Part shown: piece after piece, positions 5,524 through 13,652 of the stretch | Position numbering within the stretch: the first letter of the stretch is position 1 | Layout of the letters: each line of letters opens with the position of its first letter | Virus record (IMG/VR): IMGVR_UViG_3300036985_001698 | Coordinates: 1 to 27,748 of that record | From: a virus | DNA length: 27,748 nucleotides | Strand: one strand, 5' to 3' | Position numbers and translations under genes: made by a program | The notes under the pieces: model-generated | Seen by the model: only the letters and a program-made list of their open reading frames with translations | Told to the model about the DNA's origin: nothing | Databases searched by the model: none

Positions 5524-7794
5524 TTATTTGATTGCTACAACTTTTGCAACAGGTTTTTGCTCTGCCAAGTCCCGAAGGCTAGATTTGCTCATGTGCGCAA
5601 ACTCGGGTGCGCAGAAAACGTGCTTTTTAGTTTTAACAGAGCGCGACGCGCACATCCCGACATCAACCCAACCTGCTTCTTCGAGTGCATGGAACAGCGC
5701 AGCAGGCGGGAATTGTTTACAGCCAAACGACATAGCCGCCCGCTCACAAATTGCCTGAAAAGGAGAGGCAATCACACCCGACGCAAACTCGCCCATACGC
5801 AACGTAATCATATCCAGCAGTGATGACTCAACAGCCGACATACCATTTTGCACGAGGGACATCTTAAAGTCTGTCATCGGCGCAGGCGCAGCAGGGTTGA
5901 ACGCCGACACGTCACGCAAAAACAACCAGTTGGCTATAAGGTCATATCCGCCGTTGTTAAACCAGCTCCAAATGCGCGACGCGGCGGCAGGAGAAAGTCG
6001 CGACGCGCTACTCCAAGTGGCAAACCACCGACGGTCACCCGATTCAAGCGACAGCGGTACACGGTCATTAGAAAACGCCAGCACAGCAAGACGGTTCACG
6101 AGGTTATACGGAGCAAGACCTTTGCGGTTAACTGACAGCATCTCAGGCGGCGCCGCGATAACTGGCTTGAGTTTATTAGCAAGCATCCGACGCGCGGCGC
6201 TGTCTGCTTCTTTAAGCTCGTTAATGACCACAATCTCTGCTTCAAGATGATAGCCCCACGCCGACTGAATCGTGTCAGTAGACATCAGTGAATAGTTGCG
6301 CAGGTGTGGACCGCACACGGCGTATATGAACGGCGCGTACATGGTATCCTTACCGATACCTTGACCACCAGCGTGAAGGATAGCGTGGTTAATCTTAACG
6401 CGCGGATTCTGCACCTTAAACGCCATGTAATCCCAGATATGCGCAAGCTCACGCTCGTCAGGAACTAGGGATTTGCAGTGTTCAAGCCACAGGGATATAT
6501 CGCCATTCAAATTTCCGCCACGAGATGAATTGGGGCGGGCGTCGCGCCACCGATTGCCATAAAGCTCACCGTCACGCATAGCGATAACAGAATCACCAGC
6601 GGCGAAGGTAATACCTGCAAGCACCTTAGCGCCCATTACCTGACGGTTTTCGTCAAAACTCATTGCGGCTTCTACTTTACGGTCAGAATGGATACTCTTG
6701 CACGACACATGACGATACACCGCGTTAAACGTCTGACGTGAAAACTCACGGCGGTTTTGCAAATCGAAGTAAGAATCGTCAGACATAACGTATGCAAAAC
6801 GCTGATACCACTCGGCCTTCTCAAGCCGTGCGATTTCCTTCTGTTCGACTTCTGCAATGATAGCCGCCGCGTCAGTGCTGAACATATCAGACGGTTCGAG
6901 TTTGCCAATGGCATTGTGCATCACCTCCGCTAAAATTTCTTCACGAAGACCGTGTGAGTGTTTAGGCCCGCCCATCTCAGCTACCCACGCAAGGTAAGTA
7001 CGACTGTCCCACGACGAGCAGTGACCATGAAAGCAACAGTAGGCACGGTTAAGCGGATGGTATCTGCCCATTAACTGCCCGTCTGTATGCTCGGCGTGGT
7101 TAGGGCAGACTACGCCAACCCAGCCTTCCGTGTTAGCAGACTCTAAAATATCACCACGAGATAATAACCACGAAAGCACATCATCACTTCCTGTGTCGAT
7201 AATAGCCATAGGGCGAACAGAAGCCGTATCAGCATCAGACGGGTGAACGTCAAGCGCCGAGCAGATTTGGTCGAGGGTAAACTCACGCTCTGGGTGGAAT
7301 TCCACAAGAATAGACTGAAACGACGCACGGTCAGGCTTCAAATTCACTGATGCAGGCAAACGAAAATTTCGCACGGGGTTAATTGCGCCACTGTCAGTGT
7401 AGCCAGCGTCAGCGATTGCTTTAATAGCGGCGCTGAATTCACCTTTTGTTGGCATATCATCTAAAGCAAACGTGTAGCCCCACTGAAAATTCTGCGGTGA
7501 GGTTTCCATTATCCACGTCGGCTCGATAGGCGGGCGTAGACTCTTAGTGCCAATGTCATCTAGCACGAGAAAAGCAACATACTCGCAGTTACCTGCGCTC
7601 GCGGACGGCTTACCGTCTTTAAAACGTGACGTGATAAAAGACGCGGTATTGCCATACCATGCACCCTTGCCATCGTACTTTGCTGGCAGGTAAGCAGGCC
7701 ATGCAAACTGACCATTGTCTTTAGCTATTTGTTTGACTAGAAGGACGCTCTCGCCTTCAGGTGCTATTCTCTCTAAATAGGTAATAAAATTCAT
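5524..7794 (-). CDS. Replicative primase-helicase (AEP-like primase plus SF3-type ATPase)
   Basis: This protein of 756 residues probably lays primers and unwinds DNA at the fork. Residues 70-160 resemble archaeo-eukaryotic-type primases: acidic LVLDDIGTK (77-84), WIMETSPQNFQ and an Arg motif RNFRLPASVN. A Cys/His cluster at 230-259 (CPNHAEH ... CCFHGHC) looks like a small zinc module. The C-terminal half is a D5/SF3-like helicase with Walker A GGQGIGKDT (476-484), Walker B IVVINELKE (521-529) and the sensor-like LAFSNDRVP and DRRWF stretches. ATG 7794 was chosen because it overlaps the polymerase stop as ATGA; the extended upstream reading uses no credible start. Fusion of both activities in one phage protein is common. 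The exact family name (RepB-primase or DUF5906 type) is my inference. Confidence 0.85.
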   Translation of the reverse strand: MNFITYLERIAPEGESVLLVKQIAKDNGQFAWPAYLPAKYDGKGAWYGNTASFITSRFKDGKPSASAGNCEYVAFLVLDDIGTKSLRPPIEPTWIMETSPQNFQWGYTFALDDMPTKGEFSAAIKAIADAGYTDSGAINPVRNFRLPASVNLKPDRASFQSILVEFHPEREFTLDQICSALDVHPSDADTASVRPMAIIDTGSDDVLSWLLSRGDILESANTEGWVGVVCPNHAEHTDGQLMGRYHPLNRAYCCFHGHCSSWDSRTYLAWVAEMGGPKHSHGLREEILAEVMHNAIGKLEPSDMFSTDAAAIIAEVEQKEIARLEKAEWYQRFAYVMSDDSYFDLQNRREFSRQTFNAVYRHVSCKSIHSDRKVEAAMSFDENRQVMGAKVLAGITFAAGDSVIAMRDGELYGNRWRDARPNSSRGGNLNGDISLWLEHCKSLVPDERELAHIWDYMAFKVQNPRVKINHAILHAGGQGIGKDTMYAPFIYAVCGPHLRNYSLMSTDTIQSAWGYHLEAEIVVINELKEADSAARRMLANKLKPVIAAPPEMLSVNRKGLAPYNLVNRLAVLAFSNDRVPLSLESGDRRWFATWSSASRLSPAAASRIWSWFNNGGYDLIANWLFLRDVSAFNPAAPAPMTDFKMSLVQNGMSAVESSLLDMITLRMGEFASGVIASPFQAICERAAMSFGCKQFPPAALFHALEEAGWVDVGMCASRSVKTKKHVFCAPEFAHMSKSSLRDLAEQKPVAKVVAIK

Positions 7795-9704
7795 TTTCCA
7801 TATCTCTCTAATGTTGAAACACCAACAGCTAACGGTAACCCTTCTGCCCATGCAGGAGCGCTACACATCACCGTTTCCAAGTCTTGCGCGGCGCTTTCCG
7901 CGTCTTCTTTTTTCACTTCTAAGACGATTTCATCGTGAACATGAAGCACGACAGTATGCCCGATTCGGCGCAACGCGTCACGAAGTAAATCGTTTGCAAT
8001 CGCCTGTGTAATATTCTCACAAGCGAGTCCAGCCCATAGCCTAGCTCGCGGCCATTCAACTGCATCAGCAGCGGGTTTCCACGCCGCCTTAGCGTAAGAT
8101 ACGCTACCATCTTCAATGTATGCTGACGGGTAACACAGCACCCGACCCGAAGGCAGGGCATACCACAAATTCACGCCATCAAACAAATACGTCACGCGCC
8201 CAGCAGTAAACTCACGACCTTTGTGACGCATGGCGCACATATACGCCCGCTCAAGCTCACCCCAGTAGCGCACTGCCCATGTGTTACTGCGACGCCATGC
8301 GTCAACGGTGCGCTTAGCTTCTGCTTCGGGCAGTGAAATGCCGTAAGCCTTACCCATTGCACCAAACGCGCCAGCCCCACCCATATAGCCGCACGACAGG
8401 ATAGCCACTTTACCAATTTGGCGTTGGTCGCTAGTAATTGAATCCATTGGGCGGTTAAAGATACCCGCCGCGGCGCGAATGTAGATGTCCTCACCACTGC
8501 GAAACACGTCAAGCACGTCTTCACTACCATGCTGCAAACTAGCCCAAGGCGTCACACGCGCTTCAATACCTGCCCAATCTGCTACCACGAACACGTTTCC
8601 GCTAGCAGGCATCAGCGCAGGGCGAAGCATACCTTTTAGAACGTCCGTGACACGCTTGCCATGCACCGGAACGATATTGCGCCCAATGACCATATCATCA
8701 CGCACTCGCTGAGGCTCTTTAGCGCATTTACGCGTGAAGTTATGCACCTGCGCACCATACGATGACGCTCGACCAGTTGCCGAGCCACCGTTGAACACAA
8801 ACGCGCCACGCACACGGTGGTCTTCAAAATCGGCAAGGTAAAGCAGACGATTAAACTTAGCAACAGACGACGCCCACAAGTCATCAGCGCACTGAATTAC
8901 CTCACCGACGTGCGATGGGATTTCTTCAGGGTCATCCATCAGCATTAGATTAGCGCGAACACTTTTGTCGATAGAATACTTCTCACCGTTCCACATCAAC
9001 TCACGCGCGGCAGGACCGACACGCTCAAGCACCCACTCCCGCATCTTAGGTGAACGAACGGACTTAATTGCGCCGTCCGTTAACTCCACGACACGCGATT
9101 GAATCTCCTCAAGCTCAACACTGGCGTAACGCATCGCGGCGCGACACAGGTCAACGTCCACCAAAACGCCCGCGTCGTTAATGCGCTCGTTGACGTGATA
9201 ATCCGCAAGCTCGTCATCAGTCAACTGACGCAGTGCCGTAGACACCGCTCGCATAGTCCGCACGTCCTGACGGCAATACTCGATTAGCTCAGGTAGCAAT
9301 TTGGTGTTAAATGGAGGAGTGCAGCACTGCTTGACTAGCATCTTGCCACGATGGTCTTTGCGCATCTCACTAGAAATAGCACGACCAACGTCTTCAAGAC
9401 TGCCCGGAAGACAATTAGCGCGAGCTTGCACAGCCGTGCAGTAAAACTGCTCTAGCTTGAAGTCTATCTGTAGAACGTACCAAAAGATTAGCCGCTCAAA
9501 GGCGGCATTGTGTGCGCGTATCTGACCCGTGTAACTTCGCACGTCATCGGGAAAAGGCATATCTGGCGTCCATGTCTGCACGTCACCATCATCAAAGGCG
9601 TAGCACATACACAGCACGTCAGTGGTGAGGTCTTGCGCGTAATTGTAAACGCCGTGTTTTGGCAAATCACATTCGCTTCTTGTTTCAAAGTCAATATATA
9701 GCAT
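7791..9704 (-). CDS. DNA polymerase, family A, with 3'-5' exonuclease
   Basis: This replicative polymerase has 637 residues. The exonuclease domain starts at once: Exo I YIDFETRS (D5, E7), Exo II RAHNAAFE (63-70) and Exo III EYCRQD (D147). The polymerase domain has GSATGRASS (308-315), motif A VVADWAGIEAR (D376), motif B with K432 and Y440, and motif C HVHDEIVLEV (D591, E592). All catalytic residues are present, so it should be active and proofreading. The start cannot be later because Exo I lies at residues 3-10. An intrinsic terminator's T-run directly touches the ATG and no free ribosome site is visible, so expression is probably controlled at this point. The downstream primase-helicase is coupled by ATGA. 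Confidence 0.95.
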   Translation of the reverse strand: MLYIDFETRSECDLPKHGVYNYAQDLTTDVLCMCYAFDDGDVQTWTPDMPFPDDVRSYTGQIRAHNAAFERLIFWYVLQIDFKLEQFYCTAVQARANCLPGSLEDVGRAISSEMRKDHRGKMLVKQCCTPPFNTKLLPELIEYCRQDVRTMRAVSTALRQLTDDELADYHVNERINDAGVLVDVDLCRAAMRYASVELEEIQSRVVELTDGAIKSVRSPKMREWVLERVGPAARELMWNGEKYSIDKSVRANLMLMDDPEEIPSHVGEVIQCADDLWASSVAKFNRLLYLADFEDHRVRGAFVFNGGSATGRASSYGAQVHNFTRKCAKEPQRVRDDMVIGRNIVPVHGKRVTDVLKGMLRPALMPASGNVFVVADWAGIEARVTPWASLQHGSEDVLDVFRSGEDIYIRAAAGIFNRPMDSITSDQRQIGKVAILSCGYMGGAGAFGAMGKAYGISLPEAEAKRTVDAWRRSNTWAVRYWGELERAYMCAMRHKGREFTAGRVTYLFDGVNLWYALPSGRVLCYPSAYIEDGSVSYAKAAWKPAADAVEWPRARLWAGLACENITQAIANDLLRDALRRIGHTVVLHVHDEIVLEVKKEDAESAAQDLETVMCSAPAWAEGLPLAVGVSTLERYGK

Positions 9705-9729
9705 AAAAAAAGGCGGCCTTTCAGCCGCC
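9705..9729 (-). terminator. Intrinsic terminator abutting the polymerase start codon
   Basis: On the minus strand GGCGGC (9729-9724), loop TGAAAG, GCCGCC (9717-9712) and seven T (9711-9705) precede the polymerase ATG with no gap. It lies 15 bp after the stop of the 212-residue gene. It should reduce transcription of polymerase and primase-helicase relative to the genes before it, unless antitermination or ribosome movement overrides it. The stem also occupies the region where a ribosome site would be. Confidence 0.85.
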
Positions 9730-9743
9730 CCTCTCCTTATCGG

Positions 9744-10382
9744 TTATGCGCGTCTGCGGCGGGTGGCAGGCGCTTCATCCTCGACAACTTCTTCTTTTGG
9801 TGCAGGTACACCATCTAGGCTAATCCATTCCACAATGTCGAACATCGGTGTGTAGATACGCCCGTATGCTTTGTGTTGATAATGTTCTTTACCCAAAGAA
9901 ACAACAGCAACGGGTTTAGTTTGGTCTGTTTCTACTTGATTAGCGATATTGACAGCTAACGTTTGCACCGCACGTTTACCGCCAACGCTGGTGACGGTGT
10001 AGCGTACTTCTTCACCTTTGTCTTCGCCATCAATACATTTCAGCGAAAAACCAACTTGCGTTTCCCAGCCACGTTTAGCGGCGGCAGGTGCAGGGTCTAG
10101 CTGTGGTAATGGCTCAGTGACGCTGACCATCTTTTCACCAAGCACCTCACCTTCACCCCATGCAATAAAGCCATGCGTAAAGCTGAAAGGATTAACTGCC
10201 CAAATGCTGTCATTGTCCACTTCGGTTTCTGACGCGCCGTACACCCAATGGCCTGTTCTATCCATTTTAAGGATAGTCACGCCACCAGTCGTGCTGGTGT
10301 CGGTTTGAATGTTACGAAGTGCAGAAGAAATGCTGTTAACTGCTGGAAGGTTGGCGTTGCCAAATACGGTTAATGATGTCAT
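9744..10382 (-). CDS. Replication-operon protein, possible ssDNA-binding protein
   Basis: A soluble protein of 212 residues. The N-terminal two thirds look rich in beta strands, with repeated aromatic residues (HWVYGASE, FSFTHGFIAWGEG). The C-terminus is acidic and then basic (EEVVEDEAPATRRRRA). It lies between a Cas4-like nuclease and the polymerase, a place often held by single-stranded DNA-binding or annealing proteins, and the acidic stretch near the end is reminiscent of such proteins. No definite OB-fold signature could be read, so the role is inference. The ribosome site AAAGGT overlaps the stop of the nuclease gene. A strong terminator follows, so this gene should be expressed more than the polymerase. 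Confidence 0.55.
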   Translation of the reverse strand: MTSLTVFGNANLPAVNSISSALRNIQTDTSTTGGVTILKMDRTGHWVYGASETEVDNDSIWAVNPFSFTHGFIAWGEGEVLGEKMVSVTEPLPQLDPAPAAAKRGWETQVGFSLKCIDGEDKGEEVRYTVTSVGGKRAVQTLAVNIANQVETDQTKPVAVVSLGKEHYQHKAYGRIYTPMFDIVEWISLDGVPAPKEEVVEDEAPATRRRRA

Positions 10383-10394
10383 TTTAATTTACCT

Positions 10395-11513
10395 TTAAAG
10401 TTTATTGAGGGCATTTGTTAATTGTTGCCCGATTAGTAAGACAGTAGGGCGAGGGTCACTTTCGTGCGCCATCGTACTGCCAGAAGATACTACTGCGACA
10501 ACATCCGTTGGCATAGGCAGTTTCAGAGCCTTTAATTTCTTCTCTGCCTGTGCCGGTGATACTAATTTACTGTCATAGATGTCATCATTTGTTAGACCAA
10601 GCGCCAAAAGCGACTCTACCGCTTCTGATTCATTAGTCCATTTTCTTGTCCCACGTTTAGCTACTAATTTGTAGTTAGGGACAGGTCTACCCGCCTCGAG
10701 CATTTGAAATGCTAATGCCCTCAAATCGGTAATCCATTGTTCCAGAATCTCTGCCTGTTGTAAATAGTTTGCAATAGAATCTGCATCAATATTATCGAGC
10801 GATGCCTGCAACGCTCTATCTACCTCACCTGTCATTAGGGGGCAAGTCGGTTTAGCTGCGCACCACTTGCAATGTTTGCCACTGGCTAATGGCGCGTCAG
10901 GTGCATCAGATAAATCGATAGCCTTCTTAAGTGTATTTTCAAACTCTCTAATGCGCTTGAAGGTGGTTTTCCAGCGCTTAACAGATGGCGGCTGAACAAT
11001 CACAAGTTCAATAGACGCCGCGCCATCAAACACCCATTCTAGCCCTTTTGTGCGCATAGCGGCGGCGGCGTAGAACATGAGCTGTTCGTTTTCTTCTACT
11101 TCTACGCTAACGCCACTGCCAAACTTCCAATCTAATATAATGGCGCGGTCACCCAATCTGCCAATAAGGTCAACGCTACCAAACACCTCAGGTAAGAAGT
11201 CACCATAGCTAACATTGGCTTCAACGGTAAACTCCATTGACTTGGTAGGGTCAATTTCATCGAGTGCCGCTAGCGCCGGTTCAATTTTTTCTTTTGCCAG
11301 CTCAGTTGTCATATCAATGCCAGCATAAGACAAGCTGTAGATGTTGAAGTTATCCTCAGTCAATAACTTTTCCATTGCAAGGTGGCAAAGCGTACCTTCA
11401 TCGGCAAACGATGACGATGGCTTAGGCGGCATTTGTTGCACCAACTTTACGCTGGCAGGGCAGGCGATAACACGTTTAGCGGTGCTACCGCCGGCAATAC
11501 TTGAATGACTCAT
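10395..11513 (-). CDS. PD-(D/E)XK nuclease, Cas4/RecB-like with Fe-S cysteines (DUF2800-like)
   Basis: This protein of 372 residues shows a RecB/Cas4-type exonuclease core: H44 (EGTLCHLAM), D115 (VFGSVDLIG), D128-x-K130 (ILDWKFGSG) and the QxxxY motif (Q144-Y148). One cysteine near the N-terminus (C18, IACPAS) and three near the middle (C215, C218 and C224 in HCKWCAAKPTC) match the pattern that holds a 4Fe-4S cluster in Cas4 and AddB proteins. It probably resects DNA ends for recombination or processes replication intermediates. The start has AGGAAG before ATG and overlaps the 39-residue gene as ATGA. There is no cas1/cas2 or CRISPR array nearby, so a role in spacer acquisition is not suggested. 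Confidence 0.85.
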   Translation of the reverse strand: MSHSSIAGGSTAKRVIACPASVKLVQQMPPKPSSSFADEGTLCHLAMEKLLTEDNFNIYSLSYAGIDMTTELAKEKIEPALAALDEIDPTKSMEFTVEANVSYGDFLPEVFGSVDLIGRLGDRAIILDWKFGSGVSVEVEENEQLMFYAAAAMRTKGLEWVFDGAASIELVIVQPPSVKRWKTTFKRIREFENTLKKAIDLSDAPDAPLASGKHCKWCAAKPTCPLMTGEVDRALQASLDNIDADSIANYLQQAEILEQWITDLRALAFQMLEAGRPVPNYKLVAKRGTRKWTNESEAVESLLALGLTNDDIYDSKLVSPAQAEKKLKALKLPMPTDVVAVVSSGSTMAHESDPRPTVLLIGQQLTNALNKL

Positions 11514-11629
11514 TTTGCTTCCTCACAAAAATGTGCTTTTTCTACACCAGAAATAACGGATATTCCAATTATAGCAAGCCCGAGAATCATTAAGATTGGG
11601 CCAAGTACGTCTAATAATAAATCTTTCAT
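11510..11629 (-). CDS. Micro-protein with one transmembrane helix, 39 residues
   Basis: The reading frame of 39 codons overlaps both neighbours by ATGA. After MKDLLLD comes a hydrophobic helix (about residues 8-27: Leu, Ile, Met, Gly, Val), then a polar tail with one Cys. Ribosome site GAGGATAAAAA precedes the ATG, identical in form to that of the first gene of the operon. A single-span membrane peptide within a replication operon could anchor replication proteins to the membrane, but this is a guess. Confidence 0.65.
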   Translation of the reverse strand: MKDLLLDVLGPILMILGLAIIGISVISGVEKAHFCEEAK

Positions 11630-11745
11630 TTTTTATCCTCTTTTACTTTTAAAGTGTGTAACTCGCCAATTCTACTGGCGTTAAGCAACCACGCTAGCTG
11701 GCGTAATACGCCTTGCTGTTGTTTTATATATTGTTCTGCGGTCAT
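11626..11745 (-). CDS. Micro-protein, 39 residues, soluble and helical
   Basis: The frame starts at ATG 11745 (ATGA with the preceding stop) and ends in ATGA with the next gene. The product is rich in Gln, Leu and Lys: TAEQYIKQQQGVLRQLAWLL, then a basic end (LKVKEDKK). It is probably a short amphipathic helix. The perfect overlaps on both sides support it as a real gene. Confidence 0.6.
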   Translation of the reverse strand: MTAEQYIKQQQGVLRQLAWLLNASRIGELHTLKVKEDKK

Positions 11746-12185
11746 AACTCCACTTCCCCAGAATTCAACATATCACACGCCTTTTGTGCTACGTTTTCGT
11801 TTCTAAAGTAGGGTTGAATGCTCTCACAAAATTCATCTGATGAAACATACCAAGCTCTACTTTCGTGAGAAAAATAAACGTAATATTTTTCTTCATCGTT
11901 TGTCCAATCAACCAACTCATCACCACACAACTCATCACGCAATGCTAACAGCCTATTAAACCTACACATCTCAACTGCTGCGCGTTCGGCTTGTGCTTGG
12001 GTATCACGTTCTAACCCAAATTCACTAGCTTCGCTTGAAGTTACTGACTTAACTACTTCACCACCATACCCGATATACCATTCCCCACCTTTAGGTTGCC
12101 ACTTTACAGGTTCAGCAACAATGCGTGATTCTAAGTCAGCAACCTTTGCTTTTAGCTCTTGTAATTCTTTTTGTAAGTCGTTCAT
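11742..12185 (-). CDS. Coiled-coil hypothetical protein, first gene of replication operon
   Basis: A protein of 147 residues. The start at 12185 is set by GAGGATAAAAAA before ATG; a longer reading frame to 12254 would run through the promoter region. Residues 2-24 form a short heptad coiled coil (LQKELQELKAKVADLESRI). The rest is acidic with many aromatic residues; the second half (NDEEKYYVYF ... AWYV ... PYFRNENVAQKACDML) matches a small module common in phage proteins of unknown role that I cannot name firmly. As first gene of the replication operon it may be expressed strongly. Confidence 0.7.
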   Translation of the reverse strand: MNDLQKELQELKAKVADLESRIVAEPVKWQPKGGEWYIGYGGEVVKSVTSSEASEFGLERDTQAQAERAAVEMCRFNRLLALRDELCGDELVDWTNDEEKYYVYFSHESRAWYVSSDEFCESIQPYFRNENVAQKACDMLNSGEVEL

Positions 12186-12217
12186 TTTTTTATCCTCTAA
12201 TTGTTTAAAGAGATTGC

Positions 12218-12254
12218 AGTATATCAAAAAAAGTTTGCAAAGAAAAGTTTGCAA
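12218..12254 (-). promoter_or_regulatory. Divergent promoter region with repeated TTTGCAA boxes
   Basis: Minus strand: an extended -10 element TGATATACT (12226-12218) lies 33 bp before the first gene of the replication operon. Two direct repeats AAAAGTTTGCAA (12229-12240 and 12243-12254, 14 bp apart) cover its -35 region, so a regulator could act there. On the plus strand TTTGCA and TAAACT (about 12259-12264) are 18 bp apart and would start transcription at or near the ATG at 12270, implying a leaderless message for the nuclease gene. The -35 on the minus side is weak. Confidence 0.5.
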
Positions 12255-12269
12255 TGATAAACTTTAGCC

Positions 12270-12545
12270 ATGTTAGAAAAAGACATCGAAAAACATCTAA
12301 TAAAAGTCGTCAAAGAAATGGGCGGCAAATCGTATAAGTTCACCTCCCCAGCGTGTCGGGGAGTGGCAGATAGAATCGTGTGCCTACCAAACGGTACAAC
12401 ATGGTTTATTGAGCTTAAAACCGCAGGTGGCAGTCTGTCAGCACTGCAAAAAGTCTTTGCATCAGATATGAGCAAACTTAATCAAAAGTACGCTTGCCTT
12501 TGGAGTAAAGAAGACATTAATAGTTGGAGAGAGAACAATGATTGA
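12270..12545 (+). CDS. VRR-NUC domain nuclease
   Basis: A stand-alone VRR-NUC protein of 91 residues, a small PD-(D/E)XK nuclease of phage replication and recombination modules. Key features are SPACRGVADRIV with D34, the catalytic E48-x-K50 in FIELKTAGG, and the LSALQ (56-60) helix. Family members cut branched DNA; the substrate here is not known. The ATG has no ribosome site in front of it and lies a few bases after a possible -10 box, so it may be translated from a leaderless message. It begins the plus accessory operon and overlaps the following micro-gene. Confidence 0.9.
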   Translation: MLEKDIEKHLIKVVKEMGGKSYKFTSPACRGVADRIVCLPNGTTWFIELKTAGGSLSALQKVFASDMSKLNQKYACLWSKEDINSWRENND

Positions 12546-12684
12546 ATTTTTACAGTACCTTGATGAAAGCAACTTAGCATACCTTATTATGCTGTTTTGC
12601 TTTCTTTTAATGGCGCGTTTGCACCTTAATGCGTTAACTGAAATTGCGCGTCTTCGCAAAATTATGAAGCAGGTGATGAGATGA
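12538..12684 (+). CDS. Micro-protein with one transmembrane helix, 48 residues
   Basis: Starts inside the end of the nuclease gene (ATGATTGA overlap) after GGAGAGAGAACA and ends as ATGA with the next gene. Residues 13-27 are hydrophobic (AYLIMLFCFLLMA), followed by a basic amphipathic helix (LTEIARLRKIMKQVMR). It is probably inserted in the inner membrane. The function is unknown. Confidence 0.6.
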   Translation: MIEFLQYLDESNLAYLIMLFCFLLMARLHLNALTEIARLRKIMKQVMR

Positions 12685-12929
12685 GCGCAACTTTACTGCT
12701 TACATTAAGTTTCTTAACCGTCGATACCAATATCGACAAGAAAGGGCGCACTACGACGCATGAAACGATTGCGTACACGACAACGGCTATTTCATACGAC
12801 AGCATGATTGCCTGCAACAACGCTAAAGAAGAATATCAATTAGCAGTAGGAGCGTATCAGCTATTTAAACGCCCAACACGCATTATCGGCGCGATTTGTA
12901 ATGACAGCGCAATGGGGTCAATACAATGA
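12681..12929 (+). CDS. Hypothetical protein, 82 residues, possible exported start
   Basis: The N-terminus has a short hydrophobic run (SATLLLTLSFLTV) but no Lys/Arg before it, so export is uncertain. The rest is polar and Thr-rich with two Cys (about residues 45 and 73) that could pair if exported. It is coupled by ATGA on both sides. No family is recognised. Confidence 0.6.
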   Translation: MSATLLLTLSFLTVDTNIDKKGRTTTHETIAYTTTAISYDSMIACNNAKEEYQLAVGAYQLFKRPTRIIGAICNDSAMGSIQ

Positions 12930-13258
12930 GCTTATTAACTAAAATTCAAACCGCACAAATTGAAATAGATTGGGGTAAAGCACCGGACAACGTTGTTTCT
13001 GCTGTTGCGCATTTGGCGTGGATAGATGAAGATGGATATATGTTGCCGGGCTATGAAATAGCATCATTTGAAAAACCTGTTACACCCCACCCACACGCTG
13101 AAATCATGATGAAATATGCTGAGGTAGCAGCTAGACGGGTTGACCCGTGGGTGGAGTTTGAACGCTTTAGTCATTGTGATATGGAGTGGGATGGGCTGCC
13201 TTACCATCCAGATTGGACGCAAGGACAAACCTACCGCCACATAGGAAATGATAAATGA
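12926..13258 (+). CDS. Hypothetical protein, 110 residues
   Basis: An acidic soluble protein rich in Trp, Pro and His, with a helical middle (HAEIMMKYAEVAARRVDPW) and an aromatic C-terminus (MEWDGLPYHPDW ... YRHIG). The C-terminal aromatic pattern recalls small phage proteins of unknown function. It overlaps both neighbours by ATGA. No function is assigned. Confidence 0.6.
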   Translation: MSLLTKIQTAQIEIDWGKAPDNVVSAVAHLAWIDEDGYMLPGYEIASFEKPVTPHPHAEIMMKYAEVAARRVDPWVEFERFSHCDMEWDGLPYHPDWTQGQTYRHIGNDK

Positions 13259-13455
13259 CCGAGATAACTTTAAAAGCCTACTGCGCGGCGCATAAAGTTA
13301 GCCGCACAAGTATGGACTATCACATCGTTAAGATGGGGATATATCCTGCGGGCAGCACACGCGTATGTGAAGCAGGTGCGCCCTCATTCTTGTGGCGCGT
13401 TAAAGACTTAGACAAAGCCAAAGCACGGCTAGGCATTAGAGGGAATGGAAAATGA
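13255..13455 (+). CDS. Small helix-turn-helix DNA-binding protein, 66 residues
   Basis: Residues 5-26 (TLKAYCAAHKVSRTSMDYHI) read as a helix-turn-helix of the MerR/excisionase type, followed by a wing-like strand pair (STRVCEAGAPSFLWRV) and a basic helix (KDLDKAKARLG). It is probably a DNA-binding regulator and could be one of the proteins acting on the palindromes at 1.9-2.6 kb, but nothing in the sequence links them directly. Confidence 0.6.
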   Translation: MTEITLKAYCAAHKVSRTSMDYHIVKMGIYPAGSTRVCEAGAPSFLWRVKDLDKAKARLGIRGNGK

Positions 13456-13652
13456 AAAACGATTTAATTTGGGTAGCTATTTGCTCATTATTTATTGGTG
13501 CATTGCTTTGCTTTATTACAATAGCAGCAACGCACCGTCATCATTATGAAGTAATTAAAACCACGATTGGTGAGTTTATTATCCATGACGGTAAGATTTA
13601 TTCAGTTTACGAAATGGAAAGAAATGTTCGTGGGGAGATGGTAGCAAAATGA
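13452..13652 (+). CDS. Small membrane protein, 66 residues
   Basis: One transmembrane helix at about residues 6-26 (WVAICSLFIGALLCFITIAA), a His-rich junction (THRHHYE) and a polar C-terminal domain of about 38 residues. ATGA overlaps on both sides. The C-terminal part is likely periplasmic or cytoplasmic depending on orientation; few charges flank the helix, so the topology is uncertain. Confidence 0.6.
   Translation: MKNDLIWVAICSLFIGALLCFITIAATHRHHYEVIKTTIGEFIIHDGKIYSVYEMERNVRGEMVAK

Noticed and set aside
10395-11513. Cas4-like protein as sign of a CRISPR system
   Set aside because: No repeat-spacer array, cas1 or cas2 is visible; such nucleases are common in phage replication modules.
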